A stretch of DNA of 64,000 nucleotides, from positions 1 to 64,000 of the forward strand of contig MEDJ01000012.1 of the NCBI GenBank assembly GCA_001724025.1. Reading direction: 5' to 3'. Origin of the DNA: Acidobacteria bacterium SCN 69-37 (GTDB taxonomy: Bacteria; Acidobacteriota; Vicinamibacteria; Vicinamibacterales; SCN-69-37). Both the position numbers and the translations under genes were made by a program. Shown here piece after piece: positions 8,859 through 17,081 of the stretch (positions are counted from its first letter, which is position 1; each line of letters starts with the position of its first letter). Below the pieces are notes generated by a model. That model did no database searches. It was given only the letters and a program-made list of their open reading frames with translations, and had not been told where the DNA came from.

Positions 8859-10864
8859 TCCTGCCCGTCCATCGCGCGGTCCGCGCCGCCCTGACCCACG
8901 TCCTCGCCGATCGGTTCGACATTCCCGTTGCCGAGCAACCGTCCATCGTCATCGAGACCCCGCCGCGGCGGGCCTTCGGCGACATCGCCGTGCCCGTGGC
9001 GTTCGAGCTCGCACGCCGGCTGCGCAAGGCGCCCCGCGCCATCGCGCAGGACGTGGCCGCGGCACTCGGGCCGATTGCGGGCATCTCGCGCGTCGAGGCG
9101 GCGCCCAACGGCTACCTGAACTTGTACCTCGATCGAGCCGGCGCCCTGTCGGTCTGGCTCGTGCCGGGTGCGCGGCCGGAGGCGGCCGACCCCGGCAAGG
9201 TCATCGTCGAACACACGGCGATCAATCCGAACAAGGCCGCGCACATCGGGCACCTGCGCAACGCCGCGCTCGGCGACACGCTCGTGCGCCTGCTGCGCTT
9301 CCAGGGCCGGCCGGTCGAGGTGCAGAACTACATCGACGACACCGGCGTCCAGGTGGCCGACGTGGTGGTCGGCTTCACCGTGCTCGAAGCCCGCGATCTC
9401 GCCTCGGTGCGTGAACTGGCGGACACCGCCACCCCGTCGTTCGACTATTACTGCTGGGATCTGTACGCGAAGGTCACCGAGTGGTACGCGGGTGACAAGG
9501 AGCGGTTGGCCGTTCGCCAGCAGGTGCTGCACGACGTCGAGCACGGCGGCAACCCGCGCGCGGAGATGGCGGCGTTCATCGCCGACCGCATCGTGCACTG
9601 CCACCTGAAGACGATGGCGCGGCTGAACGTGGACTACGACCTGCTCACCTGGGAGGGCGACATCCTGCGCCTCCAGTTCTGGGCTACGGCGTTCGAGCAG
9701 CTCAAGGCGCGCGGCTCGGTGTTCCTCCAGACCGAGGGCCGGCTGGCCGGCTGCTGGGTCATGACCATCGAGGACGGCTCGACGCCGGCCACCGAGGACG
9801 CCGCCGACGCGGAGACCGACGAGGAGGCCGAGCAGCGCGAGAAGGTCATCGTGCGTTCGAACGGCACGGTGACCTACGTCGGCAAGGACATCGCGAACCA
9901 GTTCTGGAAGTTCGGCCTGCTCGGCCGCGACTTCAACTACCGCATATTCACGACGCGTCCCGATGGTCGCCCACTCTGGGCCACGACGACGCCGTCGACC
10001 GATCCAGCGGCGCCGGCGTTCGGCCGCGCCTCGGCGGTCTACAACGTGATCGACACGCGGCAGTCGTACCTGCAGCAGCTGCTGAAGCAGGCCCTGTCGG
10101 CCATGGGCTTCGAGAAGGAATCGGAGCGGTCGACGCACTTCTCGTACGAGATGGTGGCGCTCTCGCACGCGACCGCCCGCGCGCTCGGCTACGAGGTCAG
10201 CGCGGACGACACGAAGCCGTTCGTCGAAGTGTCGGGCCGCAAGGGGCTCGGCGTGAAGGCCGACGATCTGATCGATCGCCTGATCGAGACGGCCCACAAG
10301 GAGGTCGTGGCGCGCAACCCGGCAATGCCCGCGGCCGAGAGCCGGCAGACGGCCGAGGCCATTGCCACGGCCGCCGTGCGCTACTTCCTCGTCAAGTTCA
10401 CGCGGACGAAGATCATCGCGTTCGACATCGACGAGGCGCTGAGTTTCGAGGGCGAGACGGGGCCGTATCTCCAGTACGCGACGGTGCGCGGGGCGAACAT
10501 CCTGGCCAAGCTGGAGGAGCGCTTCCACGTGTCGGCCAGGGAGATTCCGGGCAGGCTCACCGGACTCGCGCGCGGTCCGCTCGACGAGGGCGAGGCGGCC
10601 GACGAGCTCTGGAACGTCATCCTCGAAGCCGCGCGCCTGGACGAAGTGGTCGACGCCGCGATTCGATCGCTCGAGCTCTCGCTGCTCGCCAAGTACGCGT
10701 TCGGCCTGGCCCAGGCGTTCAACGCGTTCTACCACCGGCAACCGATCCTGAAGGAAGAGGACGAGGCCGCACGACTCTGGCGCGCCGCGGCAGTGCTTTA
10801 CGTCGGTCGCCAGCTCACGGCCGCGCTCGAGATGATGGGTTGCGTGGTGCCTGGAAGGATGTAG
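8855..10864 (+). CDS. argS: Arginyl-tRNA synthetase
   Basis: Class I synthetase that charges tRNA-Arg. Of 669 residues; the usual length is 550-600. An N-terminal Arg-tRNA-specific domain comes first, then the HIGH signature (130-133, in KAAHIGHLRNAALGD) and NYIDDTGVQVAD, and the C-terminal DALR-type anticodon domain (AFGLAQAFNAFYHRQPIL). A lysine-poor VSGRKGLGVKADDL stands where KMSKS is expected, as is common in ArgS. An acidic insert around residues 305-330 (rich in Glu, Asp and Ala) and an extended catalytic domain explain the length. ATG 8855 overlaps the mobA stop. Confidence 0.93.
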   Translation: MILPVHRAVRAALTHVLADRFDIPVAEQPSIVIETPPRRAFGDIAVPVAFELARRLRKAPRAIAQDVAAALGPIAGISRVEAAPNGYLNLYLDRAGALSVWLVPGARPEAADPGKVIVEHTAINPNKAAHIGHLRNAALGDTLVRLLRFQGRPVEVQNYIDDTGVQVADVVVGFTVLEARDLASVRELADTATPSFDYYCWDLYAKVTEWYAGDKERLAVRQQVLHDVEHGGNPRAEMAAFIADRIVHCHLKTMARLNVDYDLLTWEGDILRLQFWATAFEQLKARGSVFLQTEGRLAGCWVMTIEDGSTPATEDAADAETDEEAEQREKVIVRSNGTVTYVGKDIANQFWKFGLLGRDFNYRIFTTRPDGRPLWATTTPSTDPAAPAFGRASAVYNVIDTRQSYLQQLLKQALSAMGFEKESERSTHFSYEMVALSHATARALGYEVSADDTKPFVEVSGRKGLGVKADDLIDRLIETAHKEVVARNPAMPAAESRQTAEAIATAAVRYFLVKFTRTKIIAFDIDEALSFEGETGPYLQYATVRGANILAKLEERFHVSAREIPGRLTGLARGPLDEGEAADELWNVILEAARLDEVVDAAIRSLELSLLAKYAFGLAQAFNAFYHRQPILKEEDEAARLWRAAAVLYVGRQLTAALEMMGCVVPGRM

Positions 10865-10956
10865 GCACGGGCTGCGCGGCTGCGCGGCGGCGGGCTGCAC
10901 GGCAGCCGGCGGCACGGCGGCGGGCAGCGCGGCCGCGGGGCCCGCGGGCGTGGCCC

Positions 10957-11074
10957 GGCGCTCCTTGCTCTCTTCGGAGCCCCGACACTTCAGCGGCGCT
11001 CCTTCTTCTCGGTACCCCGAGGCTTCAGTGACGCTCCTTCTCTCCGGAGCCCCGAGGCTTCAGCCTCGGGGAGT
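10957..11074. repeat. Three degenerate tandem copies of a ~37-bp repeat ending in a palindrome
   Basis: The 289-base gap between argS and mqnB holds no gene. It contains three imperfect copies of a unit reading roughly GCGCTCCTT-CTCTTCGG followed by AGCCCCGAGGCTTCAG. The last copy ends in a perfect palindrome at 11050-11071 (10-bp arms CCCCGAGGCT/AGCCTCGGGG, 2-base loop). The palindrome is a member of the dispersed family also found near 12930, 14930, 40205 and 56090-56400, and may also work as the argS terminator. Confidence 0.75.
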
Positions 11075-11153
11075 GCTGGTGCAGGCGGGACGACGAGGGG
11101 ACTTCAGGCGGCGCGGCTGTCGCCGCCCCGCGACGACGTACACTTGCTGATCG

Positions 11154-11813
11154 ATGGGCACAACTGCAGAGCCTTCTCCTGCCGGCAGCGACATTCTCAT
11201 CTGCGTGGCCACCTCGCTGGAGGGCCAGGACATTCCGCGAGAGATCGCCGGGCAGACGATCGCTGTCGTCGAGACCGGCGTGGGGCCGGTCAACGCGGCA
11301 TTCGCCCTGACGCGGGCACTGGCGAGGATGCGGCCGCGCGTGGTCATCTCGCTTGGCGTCGGCGGCGCCTATCCCGGTTCAGGTCTGGCGCCTGGAGACG
11401 TCGCGTGCGCCAGCAGCGAGACCTACGGCGACCTTGGGGCCGAGTCGCCTGACGGGTTTCTCGACATGCAGACTCTCGGGTTCCCCGTCATCGCCGGCGA
11501 CGTGCCGCTCTTTAATCGTCTGTCCGTGGATGTGCAGCCGCTCTCGCGTGCTGTGCCCTTCGTGACGTGCACGATGTGCACGGGCACCGATGACACGGCG
11601 GCGCGCGTCGCCGCACGGACTGGCGGCGCCGTCGAGTCCATGGAAGGCGCGGCCATCGTGCACGTCGCCCGCCTGGCGCACGTCGCGGTCGCGGAAATCA
11701 GGGGAATCTCGAACATCGCCGCACGACGCGATCGATCGAGCTGGAAGCTGCGCGAGGCTATCGCTGCGGCGCGCACGGCCGCGATGGCCGCCATCGAGGA
11801 CCGACGATGCTGA
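11154..11813 (+). CDS. mqnB: Futalosine hydrolase
   Basis: Removes hypoxanthine from futalosine to give dehypoxanthine futalosine in the alternative menaquinone pathway. The 219-residue protein has the purine-nucleoside-phosphorylase/MTA-nucleosidase fold: VETGVGPVNAA, ISLGVGGAYPGSGL, then the conserved VESMEGAAIVHVA near residue 160 and the RGISN segment. These are the family's active-site loops. It overlaps mqnD by seven bases, which supports the assignment. The other pathway genes (mqnA, mqnC, mqnE) are not in the window. Confidence 0.88.
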   Translation: MGTTAEPSPAGSDILICVATSLEGQDIPREIAGQTIAVVETGVGPVNAAFALTRALARMRPRVVISLGVGGAYPGSGLAPGDVACASSETYGDLGAESPDGFLDMQTLGFPVIAGDVPLFNRLSVDVQPLSRAVPFVTCTMCTGTDDTAARVAARTGGAVESMEGAAIVHVARLAHVAVAEIRGISNIAARRDRSSWKLREAIAAARTAAMAAIEDRRC

Positions 11814-12583
11814 CGCTCGGAATTTCACCGTGTCCGAACGATACGTTTGCGTTCCATGCCCTGGTCGATCGCTACGGCCTGGTGCTGGACGACGTCGAGG
11901 CGCTCAACGTGCGCGCCGAGCGCGGTGAACTCGACGTCACGAAAATCTCGGTGGCGGCATACGGGCGCATCCGCGAACGCTATGCGCTGCTGCGTGCCGG
12001 CGGCGCGGCCGGCTTCGGTGTCGGTCCGCTCCTGGTCGCCGCGACCGATCGTGCGCCGGGCGGACGCATCGCCATCCCGGGTGAACGGACGACAGCCGCA
12101 CTGCTCCTGCGAATGCTCGGTGCGTTCGAAACCGTGCCGATGCGCTTCGACCTGATCGAGCGCGCCGTGCTCGACGGCGTCGTCGAGTGTGGCCTGCTGA
12201 TCCACGAGGGGCGCTTCACCTACGCGCAGAAGGGCCTGGTGAAGCTCGCGGATCTCGGCGAAGTCTGGGAGGCGCGGATGCAGTGCCCGCTGCCTCTCGG
12301 CGCCATTGCCATCCGCCGCGAATTGGGTCCGGACGTCGCGCGCGAGATCGACGATGAGATTCGCGCGAGCGTACGACGGGCGTGGTCGGATCCCGACGGT
12401 TGTGCCGACTTCGTCCGGCGCCATGCCCAGGAAATGGCGTCCGACGTCGTCGCTCAGCACATCGCGCTGTACGTCAACGACTACACGCTCGACCTCGATC
12501 CCGCCGCTGTCGAGCATCTTGTGTCGCTGGGCGAGCAGGGCGGGCTCTACCCGGCGTCCACACAGCCGATCTTCGCGTATTGA
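11807..12583 (+). CDS. mqnD: 1,4-dihydroxy-6-naphthoate synthase
   Basis: Converts cyclic dehypoxanthine futalosine to 1,4-dihydroxy-6-naphthoate in futalosine-route menaquinone synthesis. The 258-residue protein has a periplasmic-binding-protein-like fold and the family N-terminus LGISPCPNDTFAFHALV, then LDVTKISVAAYG, GFGVGPLLVA and LIHEGRFTYAQKGL. ATG 11807 lies inside the end of mqnB, so the two are translated together. Confidence 0.92.
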   Translation: MLTLGISPCPNDTFAFHALVDRYGLVLDDVEALNVRAERGELDVTKISVAAYGRIRERYALLRAGGAAGFGVGPLLVAATDRAPGGRIAIPGERTTAALLLRMLGAFETVPMRFDLIERAVLDGVVECGLLIHEGRFTYAQKGLVKLADLGEVWEARMQCPLPLGAIAIRRELGPDVAREIDDEIRASVRRAWSDPDGCADFVRRHAQEMASDVVAQHIALYVNDYTLDLDPAAVEHLVSLGEQGGLYPASTQPIFAY

Positions 12584-12677
12584 GCCGAAACGGCGGGTCG
12601 AGGCGCCGGCATACGGTTCGGCCGTGTGTCGTCCGCGCCGACCTGCGGCCGCACGCTCGCACGCCTGCCACGGGATG

Positions 12678-12902
12678 GACCGTCGGCCGTGCTGCGGCAA
12701 AGTCGCGGTACGAGCCCCACGCGTTGTTCGTCATGTTCGCCAGATACACGAAGTCCACGCGCGGCATGGGCGTGATGAGGACGATGCGTGCGTCGGGGTT
12801 CAGCCGACGCAGCCTATCCATGATGATGCGGAACGAGGCGAAATTCTTTTCATCGGTCCCCCGGTACGACGGTGGGCAGTACAGTGTTGGCCGACAAACA
12901 CC
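12678..12902 (-). pseudogene. Remnant of an SGNH/GDSL-type hydrolase (tentative)
   Basis: On the minus strand about 75 residues read smoothly: YCPPSYRGTDEKNF, then NPDARIVLITPMPRVDF and a tail with NNAWGSYRDFAAARP. This resembles the middle of SGNH/GDSL hydrolases, where the NP-A-IVL-TP segment is typical. There is no proper N-terminus, no catalytic Ser block and no His-containing end. A palindromic repeat sits just upstream at 12923-12954. Probably a decayed fragment. The rest of 12584-13038 shows no gene. Confidence 0.35.
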
Positions 12903-12922
12903 GCGAGCCGCGCCAGACTCCT

Positions 12923-12954
12923 CTCTTCGGAGCCCGAGGCCTCAGCCTCTGGGA
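12923..12954. repeat. Degenerate copy of the GGAGCCC-palindrome repeat
   Basis: Reads CTTCGGAGCCCGAGGCCTCAG then CCTCTGGGA; the stem has mismatches relative to the perfect copy at 11050-11071. The same CTCTTCGGAGCC flank is present. Confidence 0.6.
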
Positions 12955-13038
12955 GGCACGTGCTGCCTGCACGCCCCACACGTGTGTGCTCGCACACGTG
13001 AATTGATGGCCAGCCGCCGCAGCCTCCACCGCAGAATG

Positions 13039-13338
13039 TCAATCCCGATGCGACCAATAGCCGGGGCGCCGGCTCGTGTGCGCCACCGCCACGACGTAGA
13101 TGTCGTCTGATCGAACTCGATAGACGATCACATAAGGAAATCCACGCACGCGGAACTGGCGCGCAGAGAACGGTCCCTGCCTGACGGAACCAATCTCGGA
13201 GTAGGCCTCGATCAGCGTCAGAGCATCGGTCACGGAATCGAACAGGCGGCTTCCCCACCCCGGCCGGCGTTCTTCGTACCAGCGAACGGCCTCAGTCAGT
13301 TCCAGCGACGCAGGCTCGCTGACGTTCAACGGCGTCAC
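13039..13338 (-). CDS. RelE/ParE-family toxin
   Basis: A 99-residue protein of the ParE/RelE toxin fold, which blocks gyrase (ParE) or cleaves mRNA (RelE). Visible features are the N-terminal helices with EAVRWYEERRPGWGSRLFDSV, and the strands QFRVRGFPYVIVYRV and IYVVAVAHTSRRPGYW, typical of the family's C-terminal sheet. GTG 13338 overlaps the stop of the upstream antitoxin gene as GTGA; longer starts run through the antitoxin frame and were rejected. Together they form a standard addiction module. Confidence 0.85.
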   Translation of the reverse strand: MTPLNVSEPASLELTEAVRWYEERRPGWGSRLFDSVTDALTLIEAYSEIGSVRQGPFSARQFRVRGFPYVIVYRVRSDDIYVVAVAHTSRRPGYWSHRD

Positions 13339-13571
13339 CGTCCGAGAATGTCCCGTTCGATTCGGTGTTTCAGCTCTGCCCACGATTCGAGCCGAACCGT
13401 GCCGGCCTCGACGGCCGCAATCCGCCGCTCGATCTCGACATTCCACGCGGCCTCGGCGTCAGGATCGCGAGGACCATCGAGGCTGGCGAGCAGTTCGGCC
13501 GCGACCTCGGCGCGCGAGTCGGGCTCGAGGCGCAGGGCGTCGGCCAAAACGTCGGCGGCAGCTCGAGACAT
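13335..13571 (-). CDS. Addiction-module antitoxin
   Basis: A 78-residue acidic, helical protein of the putative addiction module component family (TIGR02574/PF09720 type). It has the SRAEVAAELLASLDG helix and the D-PDAEAAWNVEIERRIAAVEAG segment that is very characteristic. It binds and neutralises the RelE/ParE toxin encoded directly downstream with a GTGA overlap, and probably represses its own promoter. Confidence 0.85.
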   Translation of the reverse strand: MSRAAADVLADALRLEPDSRAEVAAELLASLDGPRDPDAEAAWNVEIERRIAAVEAGTVRLESWAELKHRIERDILGR

Positions 13572-13966
13572 GCGACGATCCTACGCCTTCGTCCTCTGAC
13601 CAACAAGCGCCAGCCGCCGTCGGCAACGCCGCCAAGCCACGGCTGGTCGCACCACCGCCGCCCCCGAACCGCTGCGAGCGGGGCCATGAACCACATCGAG
13701 CCCGGTCCCGAGTGGCTGTGTCGATACCCGCGACCTGCCGTCGGCGATCCCGCGAGTTGCGACGCCGGCCCCTGGACGTGCCTTCGCCCCTCACCTCATA
13801 TGTACCGATGTCCGGAGCTGCCTGAGCAAGGGCGCGACTTACAGCAAGGAGTCCCGCGACTCGCCATGAGCGATCCCACAAGCGACCGTGCGTCTACCCA
13901 CGACTCAGTCTCGTGGTCCCGCGAAGACGCACGAGCGAGCGACCGATCGAAGAAAGACAGACAACA
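13572..13966. other. 395-base stretch with no recognisable gene
   Basis: Between the antitoxin start and the AHSA1-like gene end. Several frames are open because of high GC, but none has a recognisable domain, a good start or a partner. I see no RNA gene and no repeat of the dispersed families here. Confidence 0.5.
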
Positions 13967-14488
13967 TCACGACCGTCGTTCGTCCGCGTCCAGCGTGAGC
14001 AGAAGCTCGTCCAGTTGCGCGAACGTCTCGACCATCGCATCCGCCGCTCCGGTACCGGCAGCGTCGAGCGCCCCCTTCGAAGCGTAGAGCTCGTGCACCG
14101 TCAGCAGCGTCTTGCCGTCCTGTTCCTCGAAGGTCACGGTGGTGACGGACCCGTCGCTGCCGCCTTCCTCGTTCGTCCACGCCAGGCGCGAGTGCGGTGT
14201 CACCTCGATGTAGCGACCGAAGAACTCTGCCGGCGCCGAAGCTTCCTGCGCGAAGGCCAGACGGTATCTGCCGCCGACGCGCACGTCCAGGTCACAGGCA
14301 AGCAGGGACATGCCCATCGATTTCGGCACCCACCACCGCGCGAACAGCTCGGCCCTCGTCCACGCCTCGAACACCAGACGTGCCGGAGCGTCGAACGTTC
14401 GAGTCACGACGACCTCACGATCGGACGTCCGTTCCACAGTCGTACGATTGTTCACGGGAGCAGCCTCAGCCTCTCTTCCTCCGTCCAT
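13967..14488 (-). CDS. SRPBCC/AHSA1-family protein
   Basis: A 173-residue protein of the activator-of-Hsp90-ATPase-1-like/START-like fold (SRPBCC). The family marks are visible: VVVTRTFDAPARLVFEAWT near the N-terminus, ARWWVPKSMG, DVRVGGRYRL, and a C-terminal helix with MVETFAQLDELL. The fold binds hydrophobic ligands; the substrate is unknown. It follows an ArsR-type regulator, and such regulator/SRPBCC pairs are common. The start may be ATG 14488 (overlapping the regulator end) or GTG 14455 just after it. Confidence 0.85.
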   Translation of the reverse strand: MDGGREAEAAPVNNRTTVERTSDREVVVTRTFDAPARLVFEAWTRAELFARWWVPKSMGMSLLACDLDVRVGGRYRLAFAQEASAPAEFFGRYIEVTPHSRLAWTNEEGGSDGSVTTVTFEEQDGKTLLTVHELYASKGALDAAGTGAADAMVETFAQLDELLLTLDADERRS

Positions 14489-14831
14489 GGATCTTCTCCT
14501 GCTGTTTCAACGCTTCGACGACCGTGTCCAACGCGTCGAAGCGCGCGTCCCAGATCCGGCGGTATCTCTCGATCCACGCCGCTTCTTCTTCCAGTTCGCG
14601 CCGGCCAAGCCTGCACGTCCGCACACGTCCGACCTTTTCCGTGGTGACGAGCCCAGCCTTCTCCAGGACACCGACGTGCTTCTTCATGCCGGTCAGGGTC
14701 ATCTGGAACTTCTCGGCAAGTTCCGAGATCGACGCGTCTGACCGGCCAAGCTGCTCGAGAACGCCGCGCCTGGTGGCGTCCGATAACGCGGAAAACGAGT
14801 CGTCGAGGCGGCTCGCCATACACTGAACCAT
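14466..14831 (-). CDS. ArsR-family winged-helix transcriptional regulator
   Basis: About 120 residues. The ArsR helix-turn-helix is clear: FSALSDATRRGVLEQLGRS, ISELAEKFQMTLTGMKKHVGVLEKAGLV, then TEKVGRVRTC. The metal-binding ELCVCDL-type motif is absent, so this belongs to the non-metal ArsR group that is paired with SRPBCC genes. Starts are possible at ATG 14831 or ATG 14819. A palindrome and a -10-like TATAGT lie immediately upstream, which suggests autorepression and a short or absent leader. Confidence 0.87.
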   Translation of the reverse strand: MVQCMASRLDDSFSALSDATRRGVLEQLGRSDASISELAEKFQMTLTGMKKHVGVLEKAGLVTTEKVGRVRTCRLGRRELEEEAAWIERYRRIWDARFDALDTVVEALKQQEKIHGRRKRG

Positions 14832-14844
14832 ACAGTTCACTATA
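14824..14844 (-). promoter_or_regulatory. Candidate promoter and operator of the ArsR-SRPBCC operon
   Basis: TGAAC-N6-GTTCA inverted repeat at 14824-14839, overlapping TATAGT (minus strand 14844-14839), which could be a -10 box. CTGTATAG and CTGTATGG form a short direct repeat in the same place. The site spans the possible start codons, the expected position for a self-repressing ArsR regulator. Confidence 0.5.
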
Positions 14845-14917
14845 CAGCAAGAGGAAAACGCGGGAAGCACGAGCGCGGCTACCGTCTACCAGACCTTCGA
14901 AGCACCAGAACACATCT

Positions 14918-14946
14918 CCCTGGGGCTGAAGCCCCAGGGCTCCGAA
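14918..14946. repeat. Palindromic repeat, GGAGCCC family
   Basis: Perfect 10-bp arms CCCTGGGGCT/AGCCCCAGGG around GA (14918-14939), followed by the flank CTCCGAA. In the opposite orientation to the copy at 11050. It may end the transcripts of the RlmD-like gene. Confidence 0.75.
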
Positions 14947-14956
14947 GACCAGCACG

Positions 14957-15006
14957 GTCGGTAGTCGGTAGTCGGCAGACGGTAGTCGGCGGTCGGCAGC
15001 CGACGG
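14957..15006. repeat. Short-period tandem repeat (GTCGGTA/GTCGGCA units)
   Basis: About 50 bases of imperfect 7- to 10-base units such as GGTAGTCGGTAGTCGGCAG, immediately downstream of the RlmD-like gene stop (15011). No coding signal is attached to it. Confidence 0.65.
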
Positions 15007-15010
15007 TCGC

Positions 15011-16318
15011 TCAGCGGTCCACCGTCTTGTCGAACACCGCCAGTGTTTCGACGTGCGCGGTGTTCGGAAAGAGATCGAACGCCTCGACGGACTCGAGTCT
15101 GTAGCCGCCAGCGCCCAGCAGCGCCGCGTCGCGGGCGAGCGTCGCCGGGTCGCACGACACATAGACGAGGCGCGAGGGTGCGAGGGCGATCACGCCGGCC
15201 ACGGCCTCGGCCGACGCCCCGGTCCGCGGCGGATCGAGCACCACCGTCTCGAACGCGCCCGGCTGCGTGGTCGCCACGGCCACCTCGACCGGTGCCTGCC
15301 ATGTCGTCAACGTCGACGTCCATGGCTCGGCGTTCAGTTCCAAGTCGGCCATGCTCGTCTCGTCTCCCTCGACAGCTGTCACCGTCATGCCGCGTGCCGC
15401 CAGGCCCACCGAGAACAGCCCGACGCCCGCGTAGAGATCGAGCACGCGCGGTCCACGCACGTGACGCAGCACCTGCTGCAACAGCGCGCCCGTGAGATAC
15501 CGATTGCCCTGGAAGAACGACGACGCAGTGCGCGCCCAGCGGACGTCGGGCGGCAGCCGATCGGTCGGCCCGCAGAGCGTCGTCGTCGTGTCGACCACGC
15601 GTCCGTCACCGGCGATCCGCACCAACCGTCCGCGATCGATCGTGGTCACGCCCGTCGCGCCCGTCAGCGTCGGTGCTGACTCGACGCGCCGCGCGAGCAA
15701 CCGGCCGCGCCCCTCCTGCGGCTCGAGGTGCAGCACGCGCTCGGTCGCCTCGACGTTCTCTCCCACGACAATCGACGCACACGCCCCGGCATCGTCGCCA
15801 AGCCAGTCGATCAGATCGGCCACGGCCGCGAGGGTGTCGTCACGGAACTGCGCCGTCGGCGCGGCGTCGCACAGCCTGTGCGTCCGCTCGACGAAGAATC
15901 CGGCACGCCGCCCCTGCACGTGCAGCCGCCCACGCAGGCGATAGCCGCGGTCGGGCGAGGCCATCACGCGCACGGGTGCGTCGAGCGCCATCCGGCCGAT
16001 GCGCCGGAACGCGTCGGCCACCACCTCGGCCTTCAGCGCGCGTTGCCGCTCGAGGGCGACATGTGCATAAGCGGCGCCGCCACAGGCCGGATCGCAGAGG
16101 GGCGTCCGGCGATCCGGACTGGCGTCCAGGACGTCGATCGTCGACGCCAGCACCACCTTCTTCGACACGTGTTCGACCCGCACAACAACGCGTTCGCCGG
16201 GAATCGCGCCGGAGACGAGCACGACGCGCCCCTCGTCGCGGGCCAGCATCCGGCCGCCGGCCACGGGTCGTTCGATCGTGAGCGTCAGGCGTCGTTCCAC
16301 ATCAGGCTCCGTCACCAT
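15011..16318 (-). CDS. RlmD/RumA-like 23S rRNA (uracil-5-)-methyltransferase
   Basis: SAM-dependent class I methyltransferase that makes 5-methyluridine in RNA, 435 residues. An N-terminal TRAM-like barrel starts at RLTLTIERPVAGG. The catalytic part shows FFQGNRYLTGALL, VLDLYAGVGLFSVGLA (SAM site), DPPRTG and the catalytic Cys in VYVSCDPATLARD. The iron-sulfur region reads TPLCDPACGGAAYAH: two cysteines are present, but the third of the usual C-GGC pattern is Ala; a later Cys (HRLCDAAP) fits the fourth. ATG 16318 overlaps the next gene's end by 17 bases. Which uridine is modified cannot be told. Confidence 0.87.
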   Translation of the reverse strand: MVTEPDVERRLTLTIERPVAGGRMLARDEGRVVLVSGAIPGERVVVRVEHVSKKVVLASTIDVLDASPDRRTPLCDPACGGAAYAHVALERQRALKAEVVADAFRRIGRMALDAPVRVMASPDRGYRLRGRLHVQGRRAGFFVERTHRLCDAAPTAQFRDDTLAAVADLIDWLGDDAGACASIVVGENVEATERVLHLEPQEGRGRLLARRVESAPTLTGATGVTTIDRGRLVRIAGDGRVVDTTTTLCGPTDRLPPDVRWARTASSFFQGNRYLTGALLQQVLRHVRGPRVLDLYAGVGLFSVGLAARGMTVTAVEGDETSMADLELNAEPWTSTLTTWQAPVEVAVATTQPGAFETVVLDPPRTGASAEAVAGVIALAPSRLVYVSCDPATLARDAALLGAGGYRLESVEAFDLFPNTAHVETLAVFDKTVDR

Positions 16319-17081
16319 CGGCCGCGTGTCCCAGCGTCGAGGCCTCGAGTACCGGCAGGCCGTACTGCTCGCGCAGCAGGCGATCGGTGCTGGCGGCCAC
16401 CGCACGATCCCAGGCCTCGGCCGGCATCCGACCACGGAACGGCGCGAGCTCGCCGCGCGCCTCGGCTTCGACGGCCGCGAGTGCCGCCCCCGCCGCGTTT
16501 CGCGCAGCCCCGGCGACGGATCGATCGATCGCGGCCACACGCGCGATCAGCGCTTCGCGTGCCGTTCCACGCGCGCGACGCAACTCGTCGCGCAGCAGCA
16601 CCAGATCGTCGAGGATCGTCGTCAGGGCCTCCGGCAGGCCCGCCGGCAGATCGAGTCGCCCCGATGCCGCCACCAGCCTGTCGATCGCGCGATCGAGCTG
16701 GCGCGTCATCGACGGCCGGCGTCGCTCCTCGATCGCCGGCGGCAGGTCGCGCGCGTCCACCGCCTCGGCCTGTCCCCAGGCCCCGACGGCCCGTCGCCAG
16801 TCGTCGAACAGCGCACGCACGTCGGCGTCGCAGAACTCGAGACGCAGCGGACGCTTCGATCGGCCGGCACGATGCCGCTCCACCTTCTGATCGATGCCCC
16901 GATAGACGATGCTCAGCGGAATGCCGGCGAGCGCCCAGGTACGCACGAGTTCGAACGCCGTGCCGGCGATGCGGATGAGGTGGCCCTCGTTCACGCGCGC
17001 GAGGTGGGCTTCGACGCGGCGGCAGTATTCCCCGAGGTCTACCGCGTTATCGGCCGCGCGTTCATCGCGTGGATCAGCCAC
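16302..17081 (-). CDS. Conserved-looking hypothetical protein, helical
   Basis: A 259-residue soluble protein, rich in Ala, Arg and Glu, predicted mostly helical. The N-terminal part (GEYCRRVEAHLARVNEGHLIRIAG, IPLSIVYRGID) looks like a small folded unit; the rest looks like coiled helices. No catalytic motif or known domain is recognised. It overlaps birA by eight bases and the RlmD-like gene by 17 bases, so it is clearly translated with them. Confidence 0.7.
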   Translation of the reverse strand: MADPRDERAADNAVDLGEYCRRVEAHLARVNEGHLIRIAGTAFELVRTWALAGIPLSIVYRGIDQKVERHRAGRSKRPLRLEFCDADVRALFDDWRRAVGAWGQAEAVDARDLPPAIEERRRPSMTRQLDRAIDRLVAASGRLDLPAGLPEALTTILDDLVLLRDELRRARGTAREALIARVAAIDRSVAGAARNAAGAALAAVEAEARGELAPFRGRMPAEAWDRAVAASTDRLLREQYGLPVLEASTLGHAADGDGA

